Origin: Rifleibacterium sp035352635 | GTDB taxonomy: Bacteria > Muiribacteriota > Ozemobacteria > Ozemobacterales > Ozemobacteraceae | Length of the DNA: 24,290 nt | Assembly: GCA_035352635.1 (NCBI GenBank) | Contig: DAOPYA010000066.1 | Span: forward strand, 1-24,290 | Reading direction: 5' to 3' | Part shown: piece after piece, positions 14,630 through 22,453 of the stretch | Numbering within the stretch: position 1 is the stretch's first letter | How the letters are laid out: every line of letters starts with the position of its first letter | The notes under the pieces: generated by a model | Databases searched by the model: none | The model's input: the letters and a program-made list of their open reading frames with translations, nothing else | What the model was told of the DNA's origin: nothing | Position numbers and translations under genes: made by a program

Positions 14630-17600
14630 ATTTAATCAGTTTTTCAGTTCGCCGCTGGGTGGCGATTATCTGTCTGATGCTCGCCATTACAGGCCTGGGC
14701 ATCAACGCTTACCGCAAACTCCCGCTAGAAGAACTTCCCAAAACCGATATGCCCTATATCACGGTCGTAACCGTTTACCCTGGCGCTTCACCCGGTGAAA
14801 TCGAAACTGATGTGGCAAAGCGTATTGAAGACGCAACCGGTGCCATTGACGGCCTTAAAAGCCTGACTTCATCATGTATGGAAAATGCCTGCCAGACGCT
14901 TCTTGAGTTCAATATCGGTACTGATGTCGATCTGGCCGCCAACGACGTCAGAGAAAAACTTGATCTGATCGCGCGGGATTTTCCGGAAGGTGTTGAGAAG
15001 CCCAAGGTTCTCAAGTTTGATATTAACGCCCAGGCGATCATCAATCTTGCGGTAACCGGCAACCGGCCAGTTGATGAACTATTTGATTACGCCGATAACG
15101 AATTCAGAGACCGGCTGGCCGCGGTTTCAGGTGTAGCAGACGTTAAACTAACCGGTGGTTCAAAACGTGAAGTGCAGGTGCTGCTCGACCGCGAGCGTCT
15201 GGCAGCGCGAGGTCTCAGCAGTCTTGATGTGGTTGCAGCGCTGCGCAGGGATGTCAAAATGATTCCGGCGGGGCGCATTAATCATCAGGGCTTTGAATAC
15301 ACGGTTAAATTTGATGCCGATTTTCAGGAATTTGCCGATCTTGCAAGCCTTGAAGTAGCGAATCGCAACGGGCAACGCTGTTATCTGAAAGATGTCGGCA
15401 ATGTGGTCATGGCCGGCGAAGAATTGCGCCAGTCAGCAAGCATTGACGGCCGTCGTTGCATTGCCGTTCAAATTATAAAAAAAGCTGATGCCAACGCTGT
15501 TGAGGTCGTCAGAAACATCAAAGCAAGCATCAAAGATCTGAATAATACCCTGCCAGGTGGCATTGAAGTCGTCTGGGTATCAGATGCCGGCGCTTATATT
15601 CAGTCATCGGCCGACAATGCCGTCGGTAACATCTGGCAAAGCATCGTTCTCACTGCCGTTCTGATGTTTTTTTTCCTTTATAACTTCAGTTCGACCTTCA
15701 CCATTGCTATAACAATGCCCCTGACCATTGTCGCGGGGGTATTTTTCATCTACCTGATGGGTTATACCCTGAATACGGTTACCCTGCTGGCTCTCGGCCT
15801 GTCGACCGGCATTCTGGTAACCAATTCGATCGTGGTTCTCGAGAGTATCGTTGCAAAAGTGGCGGCCGGCCGACGGGTTGACGAAGCCGCCATTGAGGGC
15901 AGCAGCGAGATAGTCGCCGCCGTAATTGCCAGTGCCGGCACTAATATTGTGGTTCTTTTTCCGATTTGTGGGATGAAAGGCATGATCGGGCAGTTTTTTA
16001 TACCTTTTGCACTGACCATGGTTGGTATCACAGCAATATCTCTGTTGCTTTCGTTTACGCTGACGCCAGCGGTTGCAGCCATAATTATCAGGCAAGAATC
16101 TACTGACCGCGGCTGGTTAAGCAAATTTGAACGGGGCTGGAACCATTATTTCGCAAGATTTACAGATCTGATAGTCAGAATAGTTGAGTATTTGGCTGCA
16201 CGACGTCTGCTATCGGGGTTTACACTGCTGGTGACCTTCGTGCTTCTTTTTCATGCGCTTTATCTTGTGCCGGCAATTGGCTTTTCATTTTTGCCGATCT
16301 CTGACCGGGGTGAGATATTTGTGAAGCTTGAATTTCCGGCCACTTTTTCGCTGTCGAATACTGTCGAACGCACAGCTCAGCTCGAAAAACTGCTGGCAGA
16401 CTTGCCAGAACTGCAACATCGGCTTACCACGGTCGGCAAAATAGACGGCACCGTTGGGCAGACTTCCGAAGGGGTTTATCTCGCCCAGATTTTTTGCAAA
16501 TTCAGCGAAAAAACTGAACGAACCGCTGATATTCACGCGTTGCGCAATATGATCAAAGAACGACTGAGCGGCCTGCAGGATGTTATCAGCACCACCAGTC
16601 TTCCCGATCAGAGCGGCACCGGTGCTGAACTCAAGCTGGTGATCAGAGGCAGCGAGTTTTCTGAACTCAACGGTATCATAAGCAGCCTGGTCAGCAAAGC
16701 AGGGCAGACCGACTGGCTCAAAGAAATTGATACCTCGGTGCGGAGCGGCAAGAATGAATTAAGGGTGATACCGAGGCGGGCAGTGCTAGGCGACCTCAAG
16801 GTGCCGGCAACCCAACTGGGCATGGTTTTACGCACCAGTCTTGAGGGAACGCTTTCAGGCAGCTACAAAAAAGATGCCAGAACCTACAACATAAGGGTAA
16901 AACTGAGTGGCAGAGAAGGTATCAACCAGATTTCCCAGCTCGAAATGCCCGGGCCAACAGGTCACCCGATTATTCTAAAGAATTTCGCCAGCATTGAGCA
17001 ACATCAGTCACCGGTGTTGATTACGCGCCGAAATAAGGGTCGCGTTGCTATATTTTACGCGAACCCCGCGGCAGGTGTGCCGCTGGCTAGGGCCGCCGAA
17101 CAGCTGATCAGCCTGGTAACTGCTGAAAAACCGCTGCCGGCTGGGTATTCACTACACTACATCGGTAAGGTTGAAATAATGAAAGAAGGCATCGCAGACT
17201 TTGTCGAAGTTGGTATAATCGCTTTTGTGCTGACTTACCTGCTGCTGGCCGCCATTCTCAATTCATTTTCCCAGCCGCTGATCATCTTGCTGACTATTCC
17301 GCTTGGTCTGATTGGTTGTATCTGGGCACTTTATCTGACCGGCGAATCAATATCGATGATGGTGCTGCTCGGTGGGGTCATGTTGATCGGCATTGTCGTC
17401 AATAACGCAATTCTCATCATGGATCGCGTTCAGGTTAACATTGACGCCGGTTTGAGCTCACACCAGGCCATGTTCGGGGCGCTTCGCCACGAAATGCGTG
17501 CCATAACCATGATTACCCTGGCTGCGGTTGCGGGCATGCTGCCGATGGCAATCGACAGCAGTCTTGGCAGTGAACTTCGCAGTGGTATTGGTATGGCAGC

Positions 17601-17688
17601 TATCGGTGGAATTGCCATTTCTGCCGTTTTTACCCTGATTGTTCTGCCCATATTTTACTGCCTGACAAACCGCCAGTCAGCGCGGTGA
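14626..17688 (+). CDS. RND-superfamily efflux permease (HAE1/AcrB-like) with atypical proton-relay positions
   Basis: A 1020-residue inner-membrane pump with the RND duplicated layout: TM1 near residues 9-28, a large periplasmic domain, TM2-6 around 330-470, TM7 near 525, a second periplasmic domain, and TM8-12 from about 860. The N-terminus has the typical YPGASPGEIETDVAKRIE. It should export hydrophobic drugs, dyes or metabolites with the upstream adaptor. In TM4 the motif corresponding to AcrB LVDDAIVVVEN reads LVTNSIVVLES, so T399 and N400 replace Asp407/Asp408. In TM10 N926 (VVNNAILIMD) replaces Lys940. The classical proton relay is therefore absent, which implies another coupling residue or ion, or an inactive transporter. 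Its last 12 bases overlap lysC tail to tail. Confidence 0.94.
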   Translation: MNLISFSVRRWVAIICLMLAITGLGINAYRKLPLEELPKTDMPYITVVTVYPGASPGEIETDVAKRIEDATGAIDGLKSLTSSCMENACQTLLEFNIGTDVDLAANDVREKLDLIARDFPEGVEKPKVLKFDINAQAIINLAVTGNRPVDELFDYADNEFRDRLAAVSGVADVKLTGGSKREVQVLLDRERLAARGLSSLDVVAALRRDVKMIPAGRINHQGFEYTVKFDADFQEFADLASLEVANRNGQRCYLKDVGNVVMAGEELRQSASIDGRRCIAVQIIKKADANAVEVVRNIKASIKDLNNTLPGGIEVVWVSDAGAYIQSSADNAVGNIWQSIVLTAVLMFFFLYNFSSTFTIAITMPLTIVAGVFFIYLMGYTLNTVTLLALGLSTGILVTNSIVVLESIVAKVAAGRRVDEAAIEGSSEIVAAVIASAGTNIVVLFPICGMKGMIGQFFIPFALTMVGITAISLLLSFTLTPAVAAIIIRQESTDRGWLSKFERGWNHYFARFTDLIVRIVEYLAARRLLSGFTLLVTFVLLFHALYLVPAIGFSFLPISDRGEIFVKLEFPATFSLSNTVERTAQLEKLLADLPELQHRLTTVGKIDGTVGQTSEGVYLAQIFCKFSEKTERTADIHALRNMIKERLSGLQDVISTTSLPDQSGTGAELKLVIRGSEFSELNGIISSLVSKAGQTDWLKEIDTSVRSGKNELRVIPRRAVLGDLKVPATQLGMVLRTSLEGTLSGSYKKDARTYNIRVKLSGREGINQISQLEMPGPTGHPIILKNFASIEQHQSPVLITRRNKGRVAIFYANPAAGVPLARAAEQLISLVTAEKPLPAGYSLHYIGKVEIMKEGIADFVEVGIIAFVLTYLLLAAILNSFSQPLIILLTIPLGLIGCIWALYLTGESISMMVLLGGVMLIGIVVNNAILIMDRVQVNIDAGLSSHQAMFGALRHEMRAITMITLAAVAGMLPMAIDSSLGSELRSGIGMAAIGGIAISAVFTLIVLPIFYCLTNRQSAR

Positions 17689-18891
17689 CTGCGCAGTTAT
17701 AAGATTGTGCATGGCCTGCATTACGAGCTTAACCTCTGCCTTTTCGATGGCAAAGCTGAGTCTGATGCGGTCATGCTGCTCAACCACCGGCACTACTTCC
17801 CCAAGGTTCCGGGAAAATGTTGCGGCCAGAGCGGAATTCGCGTTGAAACCGCAGCCAACGAGAGTTACGGCAGTCAGATTGGCAAAACAGTCAACTTCGT
17901 CGGCATGCAATCTGGCTGCGTGTTCCCAGCAAAAAGGTATGGCGGCAAAAGCATCGAGGCGCCTGAAACCGATACGCAGGCTTCCCTTAATTTCGTTGTA
18001 AGGCTTGAATTGCAGCATTACCGGCTTAAATGACTGGCGGGCCAGATCGTTCATAAACAGATCATCCGGGCTGGCTACTCCATGCATCCTCATAAAAACA
18101 AGTTTGCTGTCGCAGGTAATGCTCTTAACCGCGAGCTGATCGTCACCATCAGGCCCGACAACGCTGCCTTCTGCATTCGAAAAACTTGATCGGACATGAA
18201 TGCGTATTGCACAGTCACGTGCCGAGGTAATTGCACGTGGATGCAGAATGCCATTGCCATAACCGGCCAGCATCAGCATTTCATCATAACTCAAATGCCA
18301 GACTTTGCGTGCATCAGGTATTATGCGCGGGTCAGCTGTATAAATGCCGTCTTCGTCAGTATATTTTTCGCAAACTTTCTGACCTAGTTCACGGGCCAGA
18401 ATCACAGCGGTCAGATCTGAACCGCCCCGACCAAGAGTGGTCAGATCGCCATCGGCGGTGATTCCCTGAAAACCTGCCACAATGGCCACGGCTCCAGGTT
18501 CAAGAAAACGTGCGAGCTCTGCAACCCGGCCAATTCGAACAATGTTGTAGTCTTCACCCTGCATTTCAGAATACAACTGCAGATTAAAAGCATTAAAAGA
18601 CCTGGCATTGATACCAAGATCCTGAAGGGCGGCGGCCGCTAGCGAAGCACTGACCATCTCGCCGGTCGCCATTATGTGATCAAGTTCTCGGCGGTCTGGC
18701 ACCGGAGTAACGCTGTTCATAAGGTTTATAAGCTCGTCAGTTGTGTCGCCCATCGCAGAAACCACTACAACAAGACGTTTTCCGGTGCGGGCCATAGCAG
18801 CTACACGTTCAGCAACCTTGCGGATTCGCTCAACTGAGCCCATTGAAGAACCGCCAAACTTTTGAATGAGAACTTCACCATTGGGAAACAT
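17677..18891 (-). CDS. lysC: Aspartate kinase
   Basis: A 404-residue enzyme phosphorylating aspartate, the first step towards lysine, threonine and methionine (and diaminopimelate for peptidoglycan). The kinase domain carries K11-F-G-G-S-S (family KFGGTS), VVSAMGDTTDE, MATGEMVSASLAA, LGRGGSDLTAVILA and KYTDEDGIYTADPRI, so catalysis appears intact. The C-terminal ACT region (from about 250) is poorly conserved and I cannot pick out the usual allosteric-site residues. I chose ATG 18891 because it begins close to KFGG and lies 5 bases after the stop of the upstream gene; a TTG start at 18924 is possible but would overlap that gene. It is the last gene of the accB-lpd-hom-like-lysC operon, and its 3' end overlaps the convergent permease gene. 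Confidence 0.94.
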   Translation of the reverse strand: MFPNGEVLIQKFGGSSMGSVERIRKVAERVAAMARTGKRLVVVVSAMGDTTDELINLMNSVTPVPDRRELDHIMATGEMVSASLAAAALQDLGINARSFNAFNLQLYSEMQGEDYNIVRIGRVAELARFLEPGAVAIVAGFQGITADGDLTTLGRGGSDLTAVILARELGQKVCEKYTDEDGIYTADPRIIPDARKVWHLSYDEMLMLAGYGNGILHPRAITSARDCAIRIHVRSSFSNAEGSVVGPDGDDQLAVKSITCDSKLVFMRMHGVASPDDLFMNDLARQSFKPVMLQFKPYNEIKGSLRIGFRRLDAFAAIPFCWEHAARLHADEVDCFANLTAVTLVGCGFNANSALAATFSRNLGEVVPVVEQHDRIRLSFAIEKAEVKLVMQAMHNLITAQSPR

Positions 18892-18896
18892 GCTCT

Positions 18897-20078
18897 TCAG
18901 GCCTGCCTTATGAAGCGAAAACAAGACTTGAGACCTGCGAGCTTGATTTGACTGCTGATCTGATTGAGTGTTTTTTCAAGGCTGCCACGACTAACCTTGC
19001 CGGTCAGCAGAACAAGAGTGTAACCGGCATTATCAACAGTTTCACGGCTAACCGCAACCGCAGGTTGATGAATTTTTTCAATTTCGATGGAATTGCGGCT
19101 GAACATCTGCAGCAACCCGGCCAGAGTGTCGGTCATATTGACAATATTGAAACGCAGATAAAAATGATCGGCAAAACTTTCGATTTTTTCGACAGGTAAC
19201 AAATCGCCAACAATAGCCGGGCATGGTTCATAAAGATCAGTAAGAATACCACGCACCTGGCTCTCTGGTGATGAACCGGGGCAGGTATAAACCTGCGACA
19301 AACCTTCGAGGGTTTTAGCATAAATCATCTCAGACCCGCCACGCACCTGGGCCAGCAGATAGCGTTCCGGTATCATGCAGGGTTCAACAACCGCTTTAAC
19401 AACCCCACCATGATATTGCCCAATACCAAGCGATTTAACAGAATAACCAAGCTCGCCGGCAATACGAATATCATCAACAACAAGTGAATTAATACCGATA
19501 GTCGGCACCTGGTCGGGGCGAAGCAACACGCCAAAAATTGCAGCCATCTGCAATATCAGACGGTTTCTGGCAACCATACCATGCAGATGTTGACTGGGAT
19601 TGCCGCCGACCAATTTTTCCCATTGGGCTTCATGCAGCGCCTGTTCAAGGTTCTTTCCCTCTTTTTCCATGCGGGAAAGAATAAACCCGGTCACCGAGTC
19701 ATTCTGCACAATAATTTTATCAGGCCGCACCGTTGCGTAGGCAGAGCCAAGAATGCGCTGAAACGGGAAAGTGCCACCCATGGCGGCACTGAAAAAAGTC
19801 TGGTGTTGGCGGCCTTCTAGCAGACGGTTGATTGCCAGTTCAGCGTCAGTAGTGACAACGTTTTCTGGAAAACGCCTGATATTATTGCTGGCGCTGAAAT
19901 GAATGCCAGTCTGGACCGCAGCGAAAAAATCGCTGGCATCAAGTGTCATCCAGGGGCTCTCAGCGTTTTCTCGACCTAATACAGGTAATTTTACAGTATC
20001 CTCACGGCCAAATCCGGTCAGGATTTCCTGAAGTCGATGTTTCCAGTCAGGCAGGTTAATAAAACCAGCGCTTTTCAT
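18897..20078 (-). CDS. Homoserine dehydrogenase-like protein, probably catalytically inactive, with ACT domain
   Basis: A 393-residue homologue of homoserine dehydrogenase. The family pattern is visible from about residue 74: NVVTTDAELA for HVVTANKALL, FSAAMGGTFPFQRIL for the AAVgGGiPii segment, IIVQNDSVTGFIL for GILNGTTNYIL, and EAQ...NPSQHLHGMVARNRLIL for the DPT.D..G.DAA.KL.IL segment. After V191-P-T-I-G-I it follows the family to TCPGSSPESQVRGILTDLY, then an ACT domain (about 305-390). Key residues are gone: the Rossmann GxGxxG is absent and the N-terminus is about 30 residues short, the Lys of TANK is Ala79, and the Asp and Lys of the catalytic segment are Val and Arg. Homology is fairly sure; loss of dehydrogenase activity is inference. 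Two bases separate it from lpd and five from lysC, which suggests it regulates aspartate kinase. Confidence 0.82.
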   Translation of the reverse strand: MKSAGFINLPDWKHRLQEILTGFGREDTVKLPVLGRENAESPWMTLDASDFFAAVQTGIHFSASNNIRRFPENVVTTDAELAINRLLEGRQHQTFFSAAMGGTFPFQRILGSAYATVRPDKIIVQNDSVTGFILSRMEKEGKNLEQALHEAQWEKLVGGNPSQHLHGMVARNRLILQMAAIFGVLLRPDQVPTIGINSLVVDDIRIAGELGYSVKSLGIGQYHGGVVKAVVEPCMIPERYLLAQVRGGSEMIYAKTLEGLSQVYTCPGSSPESQVRGILTDLYEPCPAIVGDLLPVEKIESFADHFYLRFNIVNMTDTLAGLLQMFSRNSIEIEKIHQPAVAVSRETVDNAGYTLVLLTGKVSRGSLEKTLNQISSQIKLAGLKSCFRFIRQA

Positions 20079-20080
20079 GA

Positions 20081-21448
20081 TCAGCCATGCACTCCTGAGC
20101 CGCTCGCATTTTCGACCGCTTCCATAAAAGCTTCTGACAATGTCGGATGCGGATGAATCATCATGGAAAAATCGTGATCGGTAATGCCGAATTGCGCCAA
20201 CATCGTGGCTTCGTTAATGATGTTACTGGCTTCAGGGCCCCAGATTACCGCTCCAAGAAGTTTGCCGTCATCAGCAATAAGGGTTTTGATCTGCCCATCA
20301 CCAGCACCGGCAGTCAAAGCCTTGCCGTTAGCCGAAAAAAGGCTGCGACCAGTTTTGTAACTGACCCCATTTGCTTTTAAAGTATCTTCGCTCTGGCCAA
20401 CCCAGGCAATTTCGGGGTGAGTATAAACACATGAAGGCACCAGCGAATAATCAGCAACAACAGTTTTGCCCTGCCACTGAGCCGCCAGAATCATGGCATC
20501 ATAACTGGCTTTATGCGCCAGCATCGGCCCCTTTATCGCATCACCGATGGCATAGACACCAGGTTCGGTGGTCTGATAATCAGAACCAGTCTTGATCAGG
20601 CCACGTTCAGTTTCAATGTGAACATCGGTTTCATGCATAAAACTCATGTTTACCCGCCGGCCAACTGCAATCAGCACCTTAGCAAACTCACGCTCAACAC
20701 CATCAATGGTCGCGAGAGCACGGCCATTTTTTTCGCAGAGTGAGTCAACCTTCTTGCCAGTCATGATTTCCATGCCAGATTTTTTAAAGACCGGCATCAA
20801 ACGTTTAGCGGTCGCATTATCAAGGCCCGGCAGAATCTGCGGCATCATTTCAACAATACAAACCTTGCAGCCAAATTCAGCGAAAACCTGGCCAAGCTCA
20901 ATACCAATGACCCCGCCACCGACTACAAGAAGCGATTCGGGAACAGCATCAGCATGTAATGCTTCGTTGCTGGTCCAGAAAATGTCGCGGTTCGTTGGAA
21001 ATACTGCCGGAGCCGCAGGAACAGAACCTACTGCCAGACATATCTTTTCGGAATGCAGAGGTTCGTCGTAGCCACTGACCTTGACCACGCGATCTTTATA
21101 CAGACGGGCAATGCCTTTAAACAGAGTTACGCCAGCTTTTTCGAGCATCTTGATAATGCCCTGGCGCAGCTGCAAAGTAATATTGTTCTTGCGTTCAATG
21201 ATTTTAGCCCAGTCAAAACCTGCATCAGCACAGCTTAAACCGAATTCACCGGCATGTTTAAGCAGATGAAAATTACCTGCCGAAGCAAGTAAAGCCTTGG
21301 TAGGAATGCAACCCCAGTTAAGGCAGGTGCCGCCAAATTCAGCTTCATTATCAACAATCGCAACTTTCTTGCCCTGACGGGCCATCCGCGCTGCTAGTGG
21401 GTAGCCACCAGGGCCGCCGCCGATTACAATCAGATCAAAAGTTTGCAT
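20081..21448 (-). CDS. lpd: Dihydrolipoamide dehydrogenase (E3)
   Basis: A 455-residue FAD disulfide oxidoreductase that reoxidises the lipoyl groups of 2-oxoacid dehydrogenase complexes or the glycine cleavage system with NAD. It has an N-terminal FAD-binding GGGPGGYPLAARMA, the redox disulfide C42/C47 in GGTCLNWGCIPTK, the NAD-binding GGGVIGIELGQVFAEFG, the second FAD motif VYAIGDAIKGPMLAHKA, and the catalytic dyad H434/E439 in HPHPTLSE. The combination of CLNWGCIPTK and HPHPTLSE distinguishes E3 from mercuric and glutathione reductases. Length is typical. It starts 2 bases after accB, with GGGGA in the accB 3' end as its ribosome binding site. No E1, E2 or glycine-cleavage gene is in the window, so its complex is encoded elsewhere. 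Confidence 0.95.
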   Translation of the reverse strand: MQTFDLIVIGGGPGGYPLAARMARQGKKVAIVDNEAEFGGTCLNWGCIPTKALLASAGNFHLLKHAGEFGLSCADAGFDWAKIIERKNNITLQLRQGIIKMLEKAGVTLFKGIARLYKDRVVKVSGYDEPLHSEKICLAVGSVPAAPAVFPTNRDIFWTSNEALHADAVPESLLVVGGGVIGIELGQVFAEFGCKVCIVEMMPQILPGLDNATAKRLMPVFKKSGMEIMTGKKVDSLCEKNGRALATIDGVEREFAKVLIAVGRRVNMSFMHETDVHIETERGLIKTGSDYQTTEPGVYAIGDAIKGPMLAHKASYDAMILAAQWQGKTVVADYSLVPSCVYTHPEIAWVGQSEDTLKANGVSYKTGRSLFSANGKALTAGAGDGQIKTLIADDGKLLGAVIWGPEASNIINEATMLAQFGITDHDFSMMIHPHPTLSEAFMEAVENASGSGVHG

Positions 21449-21450
21449 GG

Positions 21451-21966
21451 TTATTCCCCGATCTGAACTATAGCAGTGCCTTTTTCGACTGGCTTGCCAT
21501 TTTCGATAAGAATTTTTTCGATTTTGCCGGCCTTGTCAGACTTGATTTCATTCATCATTTTCATGGCTTCAACGATGCAGATAGTCTGACCAGCTTTTAT
21601 GATGTCGCCTTCCTTGATAAAAGGCTGAGAATCTGGTGATGGTGATCGATAAAAAGTGCCAGCCATGGGCGACACAACAGTTTTAAAATTCGCAGGTGCG
21701 GCCACCAGAGGTTTTTCAGCGTCTGCCGGGGCTTTAACGGGTGATTTTTTATTAACGCTGGCAGCCGGGGTTGTTACCGGCAGATTGGCGCTATAAACTG
21801 GAATAGTGTGCAACTGAGCTTCAGAATGCTTTTTAAGGGTCATTTTAAGGCCGGTTGTTTCGAGTTCAATTTCTGACAGGCGATTTTCGCCCATAAACTT
21901 TATTATATCAACGACCTGGTCTATTACCTGGCCATGGTTGGCCGTGGTGCTTTTTGCTTTTGCCAT
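21451..21966 (-). CDS. accB: Biotin carboxyl carrier protein of acetyl-CoA carboxylase
   Basis: A 171-residue protein. An N-terminal domain typical of AccB (VIDQVVDIIKFMGENRLSEI, ELETTGLKMTLKK) is followed by a Pro/Ala-rich linker (about 58-92) and the biotinyl domain (about 95-171) with SPMAGTFYRSPSPD and the biotinylation site K136 in EAMKM. The EAMKM motif and thumb sequence show that it carries biotin, not lipoate. The frame is open further upstream, but ATG 21966 has GGAG seven bases before it and matches family length, and it follows a clear promoter. accC, the usual neighbour, is absent: lpd follows directly. It supplies malonyl-CoA synthesis and heads the operon. Confidence 0.94.
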   Translation of the reverse strand: MAKAKSTTANHGQVIDQVVDIIKFMGENRLSEIELETTGLKMTLKKHSEAQLHTIPVYSANLPVTTPAASVNKKSPVKAPADAEKPLVAAPANFKTVVSPMAGTFYRSPSPDSQPFIKEGDIIKAGQTICIVEAMKMMNEIKSDKAGKIEKILIENGKPVEKGTAIVQIGE

Positions 21967-21994
21967 TAAATAACTCCATATTTGAAGTGAAAGG

Positions 21995-22023
21995 ATTATA
22001 ACAGATAGCCAGAAACTGGGCAA
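21995..22023 (-). promoter_or_regulatory. Promoter of the accB-lpd-hom-like-lysC operon
   Basis: On the minus strand TTGCCC (22023-22018) is followed, after exactly 17 bases, by a perfect TATAAT (22000-21995), about 30 bases before the accB start. It is the only strong promoter seen for the four genes. Confidence 0.75.
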
Positions 22024-22079
22024 TAAAGTATTATGTTGATGGCTGATGTTTGCAGATGCTTGTTTTTGCACATTGCCTG

Positions 22080-22275
22080 TCTATTATATGTACATATATA
22101 ATTTATTAAATCAGTACCCGTATTCTTTAGTACCGGTGGAAACTGTGGATAACTATATGTACAACTCAAGTCATCGCCTTTTATTGATGTGGAAAAGGTT
22201 GTTGATAAACCTGAGAGTTTTTCACTGTTTGTTAACATTTTTTTTCGTTTGAGGTTTTCCACATTTTATCCACAA
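22080..22275. other. Probable chromosomal replication origin (oriC) with DnaA boxes
   Basis: The accB-dnaA gap holds two perfect DnaA boxes, TGTGGATAA (22144-22152) and TTATCCACA (22266-22274). Three sites have one mismatch: TGTGGAAAA (22188-22196), TGTTGATAA (22200-22208) and TTTTCCACA (22255-22263). To their left lies an AT-rich segment (about 22081-22111) suited to unwinding. Position next to dnaA is the usual one for bacterial origins. The boxes could also autoregulate dnaA. Confidence 0.82.
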
Positions 22276-22327
22276 AATTTCCACCGGGTTTTCCAGAGGA
22301 TTATCAGAACTTTGATGTTAAAAGTCC

Positions 22328-22356
22328 TTGCAGATACGGCTTTTGTCTGCTATGAT
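22328..22356 (+). promoter_or_regulatory. Probable dnaA promoter
   Basis: TTGCAG (22328-22333), a 17-base spacer and TATGAT (22351-22356) make a sigma-70 match about 98 bases before the chosen dnaA start. It lies just after the DnaA-box cluster, so DnaA binding could influence it. Confidence 0.6.
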
Positions 22357-22453
22357 TCAACCATCCCGACATACGCAAAAATAACCAGTTTCGTTCTTTG
22401 CAAGTTTCCGGTTGTTTTATTCGTTGTACACAAAAGCTGTGAGGTCACTGTAC

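Noticed and set aside
21967..22071. Upstream 35-codon extension of AccB
   Set aside because: It would place the start codon upstream of the promoter -10 and -35 boxes and adds a hydrophobic segment foreign to AccB.
22412..22453. Upstream TTG start for DnaA
   Set aside because: It would add 14 residues unlike the family; ATG 22454 has GAGG before it and gives the usual LDTLWNKI N-terminus.
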